Assembly: GCF_018991925.1 (NCBI RefSeq)
Contig: NW_024726235.1
Location: 6,090,350 to 6,154,349 of the forward strand
Length of the DNA: 64,000 nucleotides
Reading direction: 5' to 3'
Origin: Homarus americanus
Taxonomy: Eukaryota; Arthropoda; Malacostraca; Decapoda; Nephropidae
Made by a program: the position numbers and the translations under genes. Shown here piece after piece: positions 10,531-21,741 of this stretch. Each line of letters begins with the position of its first letter. Positions within the stretch are counted from its first letter, which is position 1. The notes beneath the pieces were generated by a model. The model searched no databases, was not told the DNA's origin, and was given only the letters and a program-made list of their open reading frames with translations.

Positions 10531-11278
10531 CAGTTGTACCCCACTTAACGCGGTCAATAGAACCCAGAGGGTCCCGCATTAAGTGAAATCCGCGTTAAGT
10601 GAACAACAGAACATATGGGATTAATTCCAATAGAAACCAGCCCGACCCCCAAACTCCACTTTTTGAAGACACATAACTATGTTGTAGTAAAAATAACATC
10701 TTAATTTTATGATGGTACATGCACACAATTAATACTTAAGAGAAATAGAGAAATACAGTCGCCAATTTAATGTCCATTCAAATAATGGACTCAACTCCCT
10801 CCCCCTCTTCTCACACTACACTGCTGGCTCTTCCCTCTCTGAGAAATTTTTGGGGGAAGACCACTAAATTTTAATAAATAATACCTCAAACTAAAGTTAG
10901 GATAATACAATTGACATTGCTGGATTCCTTGTAAGACCAGGAATATTTTGAATAGAAATGTCATATATTTTGCACAAAAGATAACATATTTACTCAGAGA
11001 AAACATTTTATCTAAAATTTGTATGTCTAATGCAAAATATATGATGTTTATATTCAAAATGATCACCAAATTATAAGAATTCCAGCAATGTAAATTATAT
11101 TCTGGCCGGGTAAATAATTTTATGAGCAAAACAGGCAGGTGGCGGGTGGGGAATCTAAAAATAGCGTCTCGGCCGAATCACCGCCGAAAATGAAAAACAG
11201 TGAAAGTTCAGCTCTGGCGAGGCACCGCGTATATGAAAAAACGCGTTAAGTGAAACCGCGTTAGGCGGGGTAATACTG
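10531..11278. mobile_element. 748-bp Tigger-type MITE inside LINE ORF2 (family B)
   Basis: The ends are CAGTTGTACCCCACTTAACG and, on the minus strand, CAGTATTACCCCGCCTAACG. TA duplications lie at 10529-10530 and 11279-11280. It is the same length class and sequence family as the nested element at 28929-29678 and shares the internal ATTGACATTGCTGGATTCCT block. Confidence 0.95.
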
Positions 11279-11904
11279 TATAATAAATAATAATGATCCA
11301 AGTACTGAGCCTTGGGAAACTCCACTAGTGACGTTGCTCCAATGGGATTTAGTGCCGTTAATGCTCACTCGCTGTTTCCTGTCCTGCAACCACGCCCTAA
11401 TCCATTTAAGGATATTACCTTTGATGCCATGTGCTTCTACCTTTCTAATTAGTCTTTCGTGGGGGACTCTGTCGAAGGTTTTGCTAAAGTCGAGATATAC
11501 CACATCATAATTGTGCTCCTCGTCCACCGATTCGAAAACTGATGAAAAGAATGTTAATAGATTAGTTAGACAAGAACTCCCGCTTGTGAAGCCATGCTGG
11601 GAATCATTGATCAATCGGTGCTTCTCCATGTGATTTCGAATAGAGTTTGAAATGATTGCTTCCAGTAATTTGCCTACTATTGATGTTAGACTGATTGGGC
11701 GGTAGTTAGAGGATAGTGATCTATTCCCCTTCTTGAAAATCGGTATTACATTCGCTATCCTCCAGGATTCTGGTACTACACCTGTTTTTAAGGACATGTT
11801 AAACAACTTTGCTAAGGGCATACTAAGCTTTTCCTTACATTCCTTTAATACTCTGGCAAATATCTCATCGGGACCAGGTGACTTATTAGGCTTTAGTTTG
11901 TCTA

Positions 11905-12075
11905 CAGTGGTGCCTCGGTTAACGAGCACAATTCGTTCCAGAAGGTTGCTCGTTAACTGAAACCATTGTTTCAATGGGTTTTTGGGTAATTGGTTCCAGC
12001 TCACCGAAAATTGCCAAAAATCAACAAAAAAGGTAGTAAAGTACACTTACTTTGAGGTGTGTATGTAGAAGGCTC

Positions 12076-12106
<31 letters not shown>

Positions 12107-12805
12107 GGAATTAGAATGGGGGTGGAGGAGAAGGGAGAAGAGAAGGCATTGGGGTGGAAGAGAAGTCACCCCATGGTGCCATTTCACCCATAAAATTTCA
12201 GTTCACTAGATGTAATTCAAGAATATTTTCTTTAAATCAACTCTGCACTGCGCTATATATTATCAATATGTAAATTATATTTCAAAATGACCAATAATTT
12301 GACTGGAAACACAGAAAAATTAGCATTTATGTTGAAGAGAGTCTGAAGCAAAATGTTACCTCCACTGAAAAGACACAGAGACTGACGCCTGTATGGGGTG
12401 TTGACAGGCTGTTTGGCACGCAAAAAACTAGTTTCCCTGTACTTAAATTATGTTAAATAATTGTTAAAATGACTAAAAAATTTAATATAAGACTTTTAAA
12501 ATTATTGAATAGTACACTTAAATTATGTTAAATAATTGTTAAAATGACTAAAAAATTTAATATAAGACTTTAAAAATTATTGAATAGTACAAACTTCTTG
12601 ATATTTACTAAAATAATAAGGAATTTAAGCCCTAGAACTGATTACTGTATTGGCGGACTAATATGACAGCTAGTGTGCAAGCGAAAATATGTGGAGGGGT
12701 GCTTGTTAAAAACTCGTTAATCGAGGGATTGCTCGTTAACCGAAGTTAAGAATGTTATGGAAGGTAATTCGTTAACCTAGGCGCTCGTTAACCGAGGGAT
12801 CGGTG
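11905..12805 (-). mobile_element. 901-bp Tigger MITE inside LINE ORF2 (derivative of the 44298 Tigger family)
   Basis: The ends are CAGTGGTGCCTCGGTTAACG and, minus strand, CACCGATCCCTCGGTTAACG, with TA at 11903-11904 and 12806-12807. The subterminal 250 bp (GTAAGTGTACTTTAC..., CTACATACACACCTCAAAG, ATCATCATCATC, CCTTCTCTTCTCCC) match, in reverse, the 3' UTR of the Tigger transposase relic at 45560-45825. The transposase gene itself is deleted. It also contains a (GAT)n run and a 75-bp tandem duplication. Confidence 0.93.
12441..12590. repeat. 75-bp tandem duplication inside the MITE
   Basis: The units 12441-12515 and 12516-12590 both begin ACTTAAATTATGTTAAATAA and end TTATTGAATAGTAC. They are nearly identical, so the duplication is recent. 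The related element at 17958-18802 has one copy. Confidence 0.9.
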
Positions 12806-14313
12806 TATTTGCTTACTAACATCGTTACTAGTCACTACTATCTCGCTTAATTTGTTTTCTTCACTATCTCTGAATAGAGTCGGTGCCTTGGGTATCATGT
12901 TTAAATTTTCGGTGGTGAAAACTGTTGAAAAATATTTATTCAGATTATTGCTCATTTCTCCGTCGTTATCAGTTAGCTCGCCGGTATCTGACCGTATTGG
13001 TTCAATCTTTTCTCGTGTTTTAGTTTGATACATTTGGTAGAATCCTTTGGGGTTTGTCTTCGCCTCCCTTGCTATCCTTACCTCATTATTCCTCTTGGCT
13101 TTCCTTATCTCGGTTTTAACCCTACTTGCCAATACCTTATAATAATCCCGGAGGTAAATTTCGCCACGATTTATCTCTCTACCTATAGCCTTCCTTTGGC
13201 CAATAATGTTCTTTAAATAATTATTTATCCATTTAGGGTCATTGTTGTCTGATGTGAGTTTTTTGTATGGTATGTTCTGCCTTTGTGCATTAAGTAACTC
13301 ATTATTTAAATTGTCGTGGAACTCGGCAATCTCAGATCTCGTTATCAGGTCGGTGTCAACCGTCAGGTTCGCGGGTGGGGTGAGGTCGGTGTGAGTCACC
13401 CCCAGGCGTGATACCCCTTCCCTCAACTGCTTCTTCAAACTATCAAAGTTTGCCCTTCTGAAATCTGGGACTTTAGTGGAATTTTCCTTTCGTCCGCCCT
13501 GAAAATCTAACTGGAATCTCATTTCTTTGTGATCGCTGTTTGCAAGTTCGTTCCCTACCTCGACATTGCTAGTGAGGTTTTCTCTGTTCGACAGAACTAA
13601 ATCGAGTATATTATTACCCCGGGTGGGTTCGGTTATATGTTGACTTAGGAAACAGTCCTGGATCGTTTCGAGAAAATCCTCTGATTCTGAGTTACCCATA
13701 AGGTCAGTCCAATCTATTTGGCCAAGGTTAAAGTCGCCTACTATACAGACTTTGTTGTGTAAGGAAGCCCTGCGCATTTCATCCCAGATAAGTCGCTCAT
13801 TAACTCTATCAAGATTGGGAGGTCTATATATTACTCCTGTGATTAATTTTTCCCTACCGTCGATTAATTCTATCCAAATTGTTTCTGTATTTTGCTCAGT
13901 TTTTATTTCCTTGTTTATTTCACACTTCAGGTTATCCCTGACATAGACTGCTACTCCGCCTCCTTTCCTGGTCTGCCTGTCGGTATGGAACAATTTGTAA
14001 CCTGCAATTTGGTATTCGACAGGTAACTCACGTGAGTCTAGGTTGATCCATGTTTCAGTGAATACTATTATATGGATTTTTTCGGTACATACCAAGGCCC
14101 TAATATCATCCATTTTGTTTCTCATACTTCTACTGTTCGCGTAGTAGACATTTAGGTTAGTCGTGTTCTGAGTCCTCCCTTTACCGCGTTTAGGTCTTAA
14201 CTCGCTGTCTAATTTGGCTTTGTCATCATTCCTAACACTGTTTCCCGGTAACCTTTTACTTTGTTTGCCCGCTTCCACTGCGGTCTCCTCCACCCCTGTG
14301 CCCATATGTTCCC

Positions 14314-15167
14314 CTAGTTGTTTAAAGACTTCGATATCTTTTGAACTGCCCCCTCTAGAGACCCCACCAGGGTTGCCACCCCATCCCGAGACAGGTGCAC
14401 CCCATCCCTAGCATAAAGGTCCCTTCTGTCGTAGAAGTTGTCCCAGTTGTCAATGAATGGGACTGATATTGACTTGCAATATCTGTCAAGACGGTCATTG
14501 ACACCAACCGCCCTTGACAACCATTCACTGCCAACTCTCCTTCTAGGCAGGACACCACATATGATAGGGATCCCTCCCTTGGCCCTAATACGATCTATAG
14601 CTGCCTTGAACTTATCAAGAAGCTCCTCGCTCCTACACCGGCCAATATCATTGCCTCCTGCATTGAGGCAGGTAATGGGTTTGTTCCCATTACCAGACAA
14701 GATATTGTCCATCATGTCAATTACATCCGCCACCCCAGCTCCTGGCAAACACACCCTCATCCTATTTTTGTTTTTACCACAAAAAGCCCTGTCCAAGTAC
14801 CTTACCTGTGAGTCACCAACAATTAAAGTTTTATACCTTCCTTGTCAGCTCTGTTCTTGACTGTACTAACTTCCAATTCGTCTATCAAGGGACTGAACGA
14901 GTTGGTACACTTAGCTGTTGATTTCATTGTTGATGTATCCTTGATGTATTTTTTCATCACCAGTTTGGTCTTCCCTCTCCTCACAACCTTCCACTCGCCT
15001 GAGTTTTCGTCAGACTCAGGCTTTCCTTGTCTCGCCTCTTCCTTCATCCTCGCCACCTCTTCCTTTAATTTCAGGTTCTCCAACGTGGCCCTCTCTAATT
15101 CTTCCTTGGCCCTCTCCAGCTTGGCCAACAAACTCGCACACCCCAGACCACACATAGCACTGGCCAT
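14314..15167 (-). pseudogene. LINE ORF1: coiled coil plus SGNH/GDSL esterase-like domain
   Basis: The N-terminal part (15167-14823) starts MASAMCGLGCASLLAKLERA and continues with a Glu/Lys-rich coiled-coil-like run and a basic patch (RRGKTKLVMKKY). One frameshift around 14823-14850 separates it from the second part. There, VGDSQVRYLD (about 14817-14790) gives the catalytic-Ser block GDS, CLNAGGNDIG the NxGxND block, and DGVHLSRDG the Asp-x-x-His block of SGNH hydrolases. In CR1-type elements this esterase-like domain sits in ORF1 and is thought to aid retrotransposition, perhaps through lipid or membrane contact. All catalytic motifs remain readable. ORF2 begins 9 bp beyond the stop of ORF1. 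Confidence 0.85.
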
Positions 15168-15499
15168 ATCTGATAATTATCCCTCGGGAGCTAACCCTGC
15201 CGTGACCTTTCCCCTAGTGAGGTCAGAACACAACTGGAAATTTTTTCAAGATTTTTTAAAGATGTTCAGAGTGTTTTTGGGTCACATATAGCATGAGGAA
15301 TATCTCACCTTCCTGTAGCTACCTGGATATCGACAGACATTCCAGAATTAAAGAGATACAAAAGAAATAAGAACGCTCTTCAAACAAGTTCTCGGCTAGC
15401 CTTATGTGTTATTTTATCAGAACTCTAGGAAATCTATAATACTTGATGTGCTCTTTGCTTGGAATTTGAGCATTGCTGGTGCACCCGTATATTGCACAA

Positions 15500-16218
15500 A
15501 TGATATGTACCGTATATCTCGGCCTACAAGACAGAATTTGAACAAAAAAAATCTGCCCAAAATTAGGGGGTTGTCTTAAGCACCAGAGATAAAATTCTTA
15601 CCTCTTAAATATTGCGGTTTAGCATGTCAAGAGTGGTGATGGAAACATGGTAAACCACTCACAAGGTCCTACCACTAATTATTTTATACTGAAACTTACG
15701 TTTGGGAAGCTGGATTAAAATGAAGATTACCGGTATACAGTATTGAAATAATAAAAATGTATTATAAACCAGTTTAACATACCGTAAAAGAACAATATAC
15801 CCCGGTAATAAACACAGCTGCTATCATCATCCCCCCCCACCCCCATTTGCCAGTGACAAGAAAGGGAAAGTGATCTTGACTGTGACCGCCTGTGGCTATT
15901 TTTAGCCGTCCTTGTGTTCGGAGGTGGTCAGTAATGCATATCTGTATATTTACTGATCTTAATACTTATCTCCTATAAATAATTAATTTAAATTGTATTT
16001 TTTTTCAAAGAATATTCAGTAAATGACTGCGTTAATTCTTGAAACTACCGACAGTGGTAAATTTAGGATGAGAATGATGAACAGAAGTCACGTCATGGAT
16101 TCGGAGTTTGGTCTTTAATGATCACCATAAATTTTTCGCAAAACAAGTATATAAATTAAAGAAAATACTTGCAGTGTATTTAATGTATTACAGTATATTA
16201 TAAATAAATAAATAAATA
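15500..16218. repeat. Mixed repeat-derived DNA between LINE and Tigger element
   Basis: TACCGTATATCTCGGCCTAC and GGGGGTTGTCTTAAGC near 15507-15580 resemble the 'TACCATATTTTATGGCTTAT ... AGACAGCCCCC' start of family A. The later part (GGCTATTTTTAGCCGTCCTT, AATATTCAGTAAATGACTG, about 15893-16030) is repeated in diverged form at 17838-17935. No gene is seen. Confidence 0.45.
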
Positions 16219-17271
16219 CAGTAGAAGTCCAAAAATCCGGACTGCTTGGGGATTGGGTAGGTCCGGATTTTCGGATTTTCCGGATTCTCAGGCAGTACTT
16301 TTAAAGTTAAAATTTAAGGAGGAATAAAGAACAGATGAACAGGTACATTTTGATGGTTTATTCATTAGCAAATAAAGCATGCTTCATTTATCAAAACGAG
16401 CAGTTTTAAAGAAACAAAGTCAACACTAGACAAAAATGTAAACAAACTGTCTAATACCATGACGAGTCTTGAAATTCCTAAGCCATTCATCACTAAATGC
16501 GCACTCTGATTCGATGTTCATTTGCTCCTTAAAAGACTTTGCTTTGGCAATAAGTATCGGCCCAGAAATTGCCATACCTTCTGATCGTTTTAACAAAAAC
16601 CATTCGCGCAACACTTTATCAAGATTTTATAATTTGGGCCAATGTAAACTTTTTCTTTCAGCAATTTTAATGTAAGGCTGAGAAGAAGCTGTGAATTCTA
16701 GAATTTTATTCTTTGCCTTTTTTATGTCATAAATTGTAGACTTTCCAATGTCGTATGTTTCCATTAGAACAGTATTGCTCACACCACGTTCTAGTTTCTT
16801 AATTATTTCAAGTTTGTCACTCAATTTCAATGTGTTCTTTCTCTTCACACATTGAAGTTTATCTACTTTAGGGGCCATTATTATGGGCCTGTACTCTGTA
16901 CATGGAAAGAGTAGGACTCAAAATTACATACGTTGTCACAGTTTGATTGCTTGTTTTAAAGTGGCGATTGCGTGGTCGTTTGTTGTCGCTGTGCAACTGT
17001 GGCATTCACTCATGCACACCTACACACAAAAGATTTATAGTGCCTCAAATTTTACATTTCAGTTCAAGCTAATTACAAACTAACAAAATTAGCTACCTGT
17101 AATTTACAATTACTTATATTATTAGAATTATGTAAATTAATTTTTTAAAGCAACTCCATTCATTCACGTAACCCACAAAAGACCGCTAAATTTAAAAAGT
17201 TTGAGTTTTCGAAAAGTCCGGATTCTTGGGTGGTCCGGATTCCTGGCATCCGGATTTTTGGACTTTTACTG
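16219..17271 (-). mobile_element. Tigger/pogo element with internally deleted transposase
   Basis: The ends are CAGTAGAAGTCCAAAAATCC and, minus strand, CAGTAAAAGTCCAAAAATCC, with a further CCGGATTCC-type subterminal match. TA lies at 16217-16218 and 17272-17273. The element is 1,053 bp and carries the DNA-binding half of a transposase on the minus strand. Confidence 0.92.
16435..16878 (-). pseudogene. Tigger/jerky-type transposase, DNA-binding half only
   Basis: The ATG at 16878-16876 opens MAPKVDKLQCVKRKNTLKLS. It is followed by a psq/CENP-B N-type helix-turn-helix (DKLEIIKKLERGVSNTVLME then YDIGKSTIYDIKK). A TAA stop at 16627-16629 replaces one codon, and the same frame then continues NLDKVLREWFLLKRSEGMA, SGPILIAKAKSF and FSDEWLRNFKTRHGI. 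That second half is the Tc5/CENP-B-type second DNA-binding domain (W-F---R--G--ISGP-L--KA, ending W---F--RHGI). The DDE catalytic domain should follow HGIR but is deleted. In the family this half binds the terminal repeats. It is not functional as an enzyme. Confidence 0.88.
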
Positions 17272-17957
17272 TAAACAAATAAATCGGCAAATCTATTTCA
17301 AGTAAATGGAAATATTTTACTCACACCAACATTAGTTTCAGTTAAATAACTGACGCTTAAGTGAGTCACTAGTGTACACCAGCCGGTAAAATTTGATGCC
17401 AATACTTGAAGTGAATTGGCATTATTTTAAATAACCAACCATAAATAAATGGAAAAAAGATCAGAGGTGAGAAACATCATATTGTATGTATGTTGTGTTG
17501 TCAAAGGAAGAGAAACAATTGAAACTCTGCAATTGTGTGTAAATGAGGCAGAAAGATAAATCAGCAACCTAAGACTTGGTCACAATTTTTGTGATGCCAT
17601 ATGGTAGTAGGGTTTACCCTTAGACAATACAGTACTATACATTGTGCTTCCAATATCTTCCCAGGCAGTAGAATCTCCCTGTTTGGTAGCTGCCTAAAAC
17701 TTTTAGTAATATTACTTTGATACAACATGATAAATTAGACAAACAATGAAAATAAACAAACAAAAGTTATTTACCAAGACCTCTCTGAGAACAGAGGGAT
17801 GGAGGGGGAGGGAAGGAGGTGGAGATAAGACGGCTATTTATAGCCTGTCTTTGTGTAGGAAGTCGACCACACTAGAAATAATTCATTTAAAATTTATATT
17901 TTTTACATAGAATATTCAGTACATAACTGTGATTATAAAATATTGTGAATATATATA

Positions 17958-18802
17958 CAGTGACCCCTCATTTAACGAATACCTCGGTTAACGTAATTTC
18001 GATTAACGAACTGCCTTCCATAAGGATCTTCAATTCGGTTAACGAAAAAAAATTCGGTTAACGAAGTTCTTACGAACCGACCTCAACATGTTTTCGCTTG
18101 CACTGACCGGGCAACCAGCTTTAGTATCAGTCCGCCAATACATTAATCGGTTGTAGTGCTTAAATTCCTTACTATTTTAGTAAATATCAAGAAGTTTATA
18201 CTATTCAATAATTTTAAAAGTTTAATAATAAATTTTTAGTCATTTTTAACAATTATTGAACATAATTGAAAAGGTAAAGTGAGCTAGTTTAATGCGCGGC
18301 ATCCAGCCTCTTAACACAGCAAACAGGAGTTAGTCTCTCTCTGTTTTCACTGGAGGTAACATCTTGCTTGAGACTCTCTTCAACTAAACGCTTTTTTTCT
18401 GTGTTTCCAAGCATATTATTGGTCATTTTGAAATATATTTTACATATTGACAATATATAATGCAGTGCAGTGTTGATTTAAAGAAAATAATCTTGAATTA
18501 CACAAAGAGAGCTAAAATTTTATGGGTGAAATGACGCCATGGGGTGACTTCTCTTCCACCCCAATGCCTTCTCTTCTTCCTTCTCCTCCACCCCCATTCT
18601 AAATCTCATCATCATCATCATCATCATCCAGGAGCCTTCTACATACACACCTCAAAGTAAGTGAACTTTTCTACCATTTTTGTTGAATTTAGGAAATTTT
18701 CGGTGAGCTGGAACCAATAACCCAAAAACCCATTGAAACAATGGTTTCGGTTAACGAACGACCTTCTGGAACGGATTGAGTTCGTTAACGGAGGGGTCAC
18801 TG
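17958..18802 (+). mobile_element. 845-bp Tigger MITE, sibling of the 11905 element
   Basis: The ends are CAGTGACCCCTCATTTAACG and, minus strand, CAGTGACCCCTCCGTTAACG, with TA at 17956-17957 and 18803-18804. Its interior aligns with the 11905-12805 element (TTTTCGCTTGCAC, GTCCGCCAATACA, AGTAAATATCAAGAAGTTT) and, at its 3' end, with the 3' UTR of the Tigger relic at 44298-45825 (CATCATCATCATC, CTTCTACATACACACCTCAA). Confidence 0.93.
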
Positions 18803-19249
18803 TATTAATAATACGTGGAATATTAGAGGAGACGAGACGGCTGCCACCATTGTTTATGTTAAAGCTTACGAAACCAGTGACTGATTGGTTCTACATATAA
18901 AACTGAAGAAAATAAGACCCTGAGTTTAGCTGTAGTAAAATTAATGTAAAAAAATGAATATGGTTGCTTGAAGTACCTGTAATATTATTTAATGTTAATA
19001 AATAGAACAATATAAGTAGCTAACCATTAATGGTAAAAAAAAAAGTGAGACTGCTCGTATGTAAGTGCGCACAGGTGAAAATATATCGTCATTACTCTAC
19101 ATAAGAATATGAAAGCAACACTTATTTACTGCTCATATATATTGAAGGGTTAAATGTTGTACTCTGTATAGACAAGCAGAGAGAGAGAGCGCAGCCGAAC
19201 TGCCGGATGTAAACAAACCTTAATTTCCCGCGGCTTTGTTGGTTATTTT

Positions 19250-19459
19250 TTACGGGGATTAGCCCGCCCGGGCATAGGTCACTGACCCACATTGGGGCCT
19301 GAGGGGCAAAAATTTAATACTCCTGTAATAATAATAAAAATTCAGATAAAAAAAAAAAAAAGAAAAAAGCTGCCTATCTACCTATTGGACAAACTAAAAT
19401 CGTTCTGGACCACGGGAGTTTCCGGACCACAGAATGCCGGACTAGAGAGGTACAACCTG
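19250..19459 (-). mobile_element. Tigger-type terminus abutting a TA microsatellite
   Basis: On the minus strand the sequence ending at 19459 reads CAGGTTGTACCTCTCTAGTC then CGGCATTCTGTGGTCCGG, a Tigger-like terminal repeat. The TA target site is the first unit of the microsatellite. The opposite end is not identified. Confidence 0.5.
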
Positions 19460-19579
<120 letters not shown>

Positions 19580-19654
19580 CAGCTTTTTTTTTTTGCTTTA
19601 TATATATATATATGCTCATTCATGGTGGGTGTACCCTTGAAATTTTTTATTTGA

Positions 19655-21120
19655 AGCTCACCGAAATTCATACAAATTATCCGACCAGAATATAATTTAC
19701 ATTGCTGGAATTCTTACAATTTGATGATCATTTTGAATATAAACATCATAGATTTTGCATTAGACATACAAATTTTAGATATAATGTTTACTCTTGAGTA
19801 AATATGTTATCTTTTGTGCAAAATATATGATATTTATATTCAAAATATTCCTGGTCTTACAAGGAATCCAGCAATGTCAATTATATTATCCTAACTTTAG
19901 TCTGATTTATTATTTATTACTAAAAAGGTAAACAGTCTGGTATTCCCAGTCTGGTAGGGAGGGTTGGTGGGGGGTGGGAGGGAGGGAGGGACCGGCGACC
20001 GACCACCTGGCACCATGGTGTGAACAATATATTTTTTTTTTTATTAACTGAAGATATTTGTTTTAGCTCATAAAATTCATACAAATTACCCGGCCAGAAT
20101 ATAATTTACATTGCTGGAATTCTTACAATTTGATGATCATTTTGAATGTAAACATCATATATTTTGCATTAGACATACAAATTTTAGATATAATGTTTAC
20201 TCTGAGTAAATATGTTATCTTTTGTGCAAAATATATGACATTTATATACAAAATATTCCTGGTTTCATAAGGAATCCAGCAATGTCAATTATATTATCTT
20301 AACTTTAATCTGAGGTATTATTTAATACTAAATGTTAAAGTCTAGTTTTTTCACCCAACCTTTCTCTTGAAGGGAGGATTGGTGGGGGGTGGGGGGAGGG
20401 TTGGGGCAGACCGACCATCTGGCCGGGTTGGCAGAGGGGGGGAGGCAAGGTGGGGTACTTTGATTGACAGATAGTGTCGTGAAGAATATTTTTTTTTTTA
20501 TTAACTGAAGATATTTGTTTTAGCTCATAAAATTCATACAAATTACCCGGCCAGAATATAATTTACATTGCTGGAATTCTTACAATTTGATGATCATTTT
20601 GAATATAAACATCATAGATTTTGCATTAGACATGCAAATTTTAGATATAATGTTTACTCTGAGTAAATATGTTTTTTGTGCAAAATATATGACATTTGTA
20701 TTCAAAATATTCCTGGTCTTACAAGGAATCCAGCGATGTCAATTATATTATCCTACCTTTAGTTTGAGGTATTATTTATAACTATACCTGGTTTTCCCCA
20801 AAAAATTTCTCAGAGAGGGAAAAGCCAGGAGTTTAGTGTGAGAAGAGGGGGAGGGAGTTGAGTCCATTATGTGAATGGACATTAACTTGGCGACTGTATT
20901 TCTCTATTTCTCTTAAGTATTAATTGTGTGCATGTACCATCATAAAATTAAGATGTTATTTTTTCTAGAACATAGGTATTGTGTTGGAAAAAGTGGAGTT
21001 TGGGGGTCAGCTGGTCTCTATTTCATTTAATCCCATATGTTATGTTATTCACTTTACGTGTTTCTCACTTTCCGCGGTACGCTGTGGGTTACATTAACCG
21101 CGTAAAGTTTGGGTTGACTG
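19655..21120 (+). mobile_element. Family B Tigger-type MITE with three ~430-bp tandem units
   Basis: Unit starts at 19655, 20065 and 20522 each open AGCTCA followed by ATTCATACAAATTA and CCAGAATATAATTTACATTG. They continue to AATCCAGCAATGTCAATTAT, then a G-rich stretch. The element ends with CGCGTAAAGTTTGGGTTGACTG and TA at 21121-21122. A matching left terminus is missing, so the 5' side appears replaced or truncated next to the TA microsatellite. Confidence 0.75.
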
Positions 21121-21419
21121 TATATCTACTCAAAATTAAGAGTTGAACAATAATATAGCTCACAGCTCAGCCCCACCTTTTCTGAGTGCAATTACATGCC
21201 TGCTCCATGGATATTATTCCCTGTTATCCCTCAATTAGTGATCATTTTGCTTAACAATTATTTTTTTTAGGAGTGCATCCCAATTGTTAAAAGAGGGATA
21301 CCTGTATGTATTGTTTGAATACTCATTCATGCTTAAAAGGTTACAGATGTAGAACTATCAACTGTTCAGAAACAGGTCGGATCACGTTGACCCCCATGGC
21401 TAATGATACCTTTTTGGGG

Positions 21420-21741
21420 ACTTTACATGAAAAGGGAAACACCAGAGCACCTTAGCTTTTGTCTTTAACAGAAGACCCACTAATCCTACCCACCCCACTT
21501 CCACAGCAAATGAAAAGAGCTTATATACAATGGGTGACCTGACATTGAACCAGGTCAGGTCAGTAATATGAGAGACCCACTAATCTCCTACCCCACCTCC
21601 ATCACAAGTGTTAAGACATAAATAGTGATTACAGTAATGAAACTGTATTGTACATTCAGGGAAGTGGACAGTGATTGCCTACTGTAGGCTTAAGATGACA
21701 GCATCTGCTGGTGAGTACAGTGCTATACAGTATACACACTA
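21420..21741 (+). repeat. Repeat related to 35210-35520
   Basis: Blocks shared with 35210-35520 are GAGCACCTTAGCTTTT, AAAAGAGCTTATA, AGGTCAGGTCAGTAA, ATCTCCTACCCCACCTCCAT, AGTGTTAAGACA and CAGCATCTGCTGGTGAGTAC. Confidence 0.8.

Larger units (their letters stand above)
9675..14305 (-). pseudogene. LINE ORF2: APE endonuclease plus reverse transcriptase, split by two MITEs
   Basis: The endonuclease part (14305-12808) has YYANSRSMRNK, FTETW, VGDFNLGQIDW and the terminal NSDH, which are the APE-type catalytic blocks. The RT part has DKLKPNKSPGPDE, NVIPIFKKGNRS, YLDFSKTFDRVPH, SGVSQGSVLG and FADDTKIG (the catalytic FADD box). The gene is split at 12806/11904 and 11279/10530 by two Tigger-type elements. 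At each site the coding frame continues exactly when the insert and one TA are discounted. Downstream of about 10170 there is a frameshift. In the C-terminal domain stop codons replace sense codons near 10000 (TGA) and at 9768-9770 (TAG). The natural stop appears to be TAA at 9675-9677. Confidence 0.9.
9620..15300 (-). mobile_element. CR1-like LINE (non-LTR retrotransposon), near full length
   Basis: Read on the minus strand it has ORF1 (coiled coil plus SGNH esterase domain, 15167-14314), then ORF2 (APE endonuclease plus reverse transcriptase, 14305 to about 9675), then a short 3' UTR. This two-ORF order with an esterase in ORF1 is known from CR1-group LINEs. Two Tigger-type elements (11905-12805 and 10531-11278) interrupt ORF2. 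The 5' limit is uncertain (somewhere in 15170-15480), and the 3' end abuts repeat family A at about 9618. Several stops and frameshifts mean the copy is inactive, although long open frames suggest moderate age. Confidence 0.9.
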
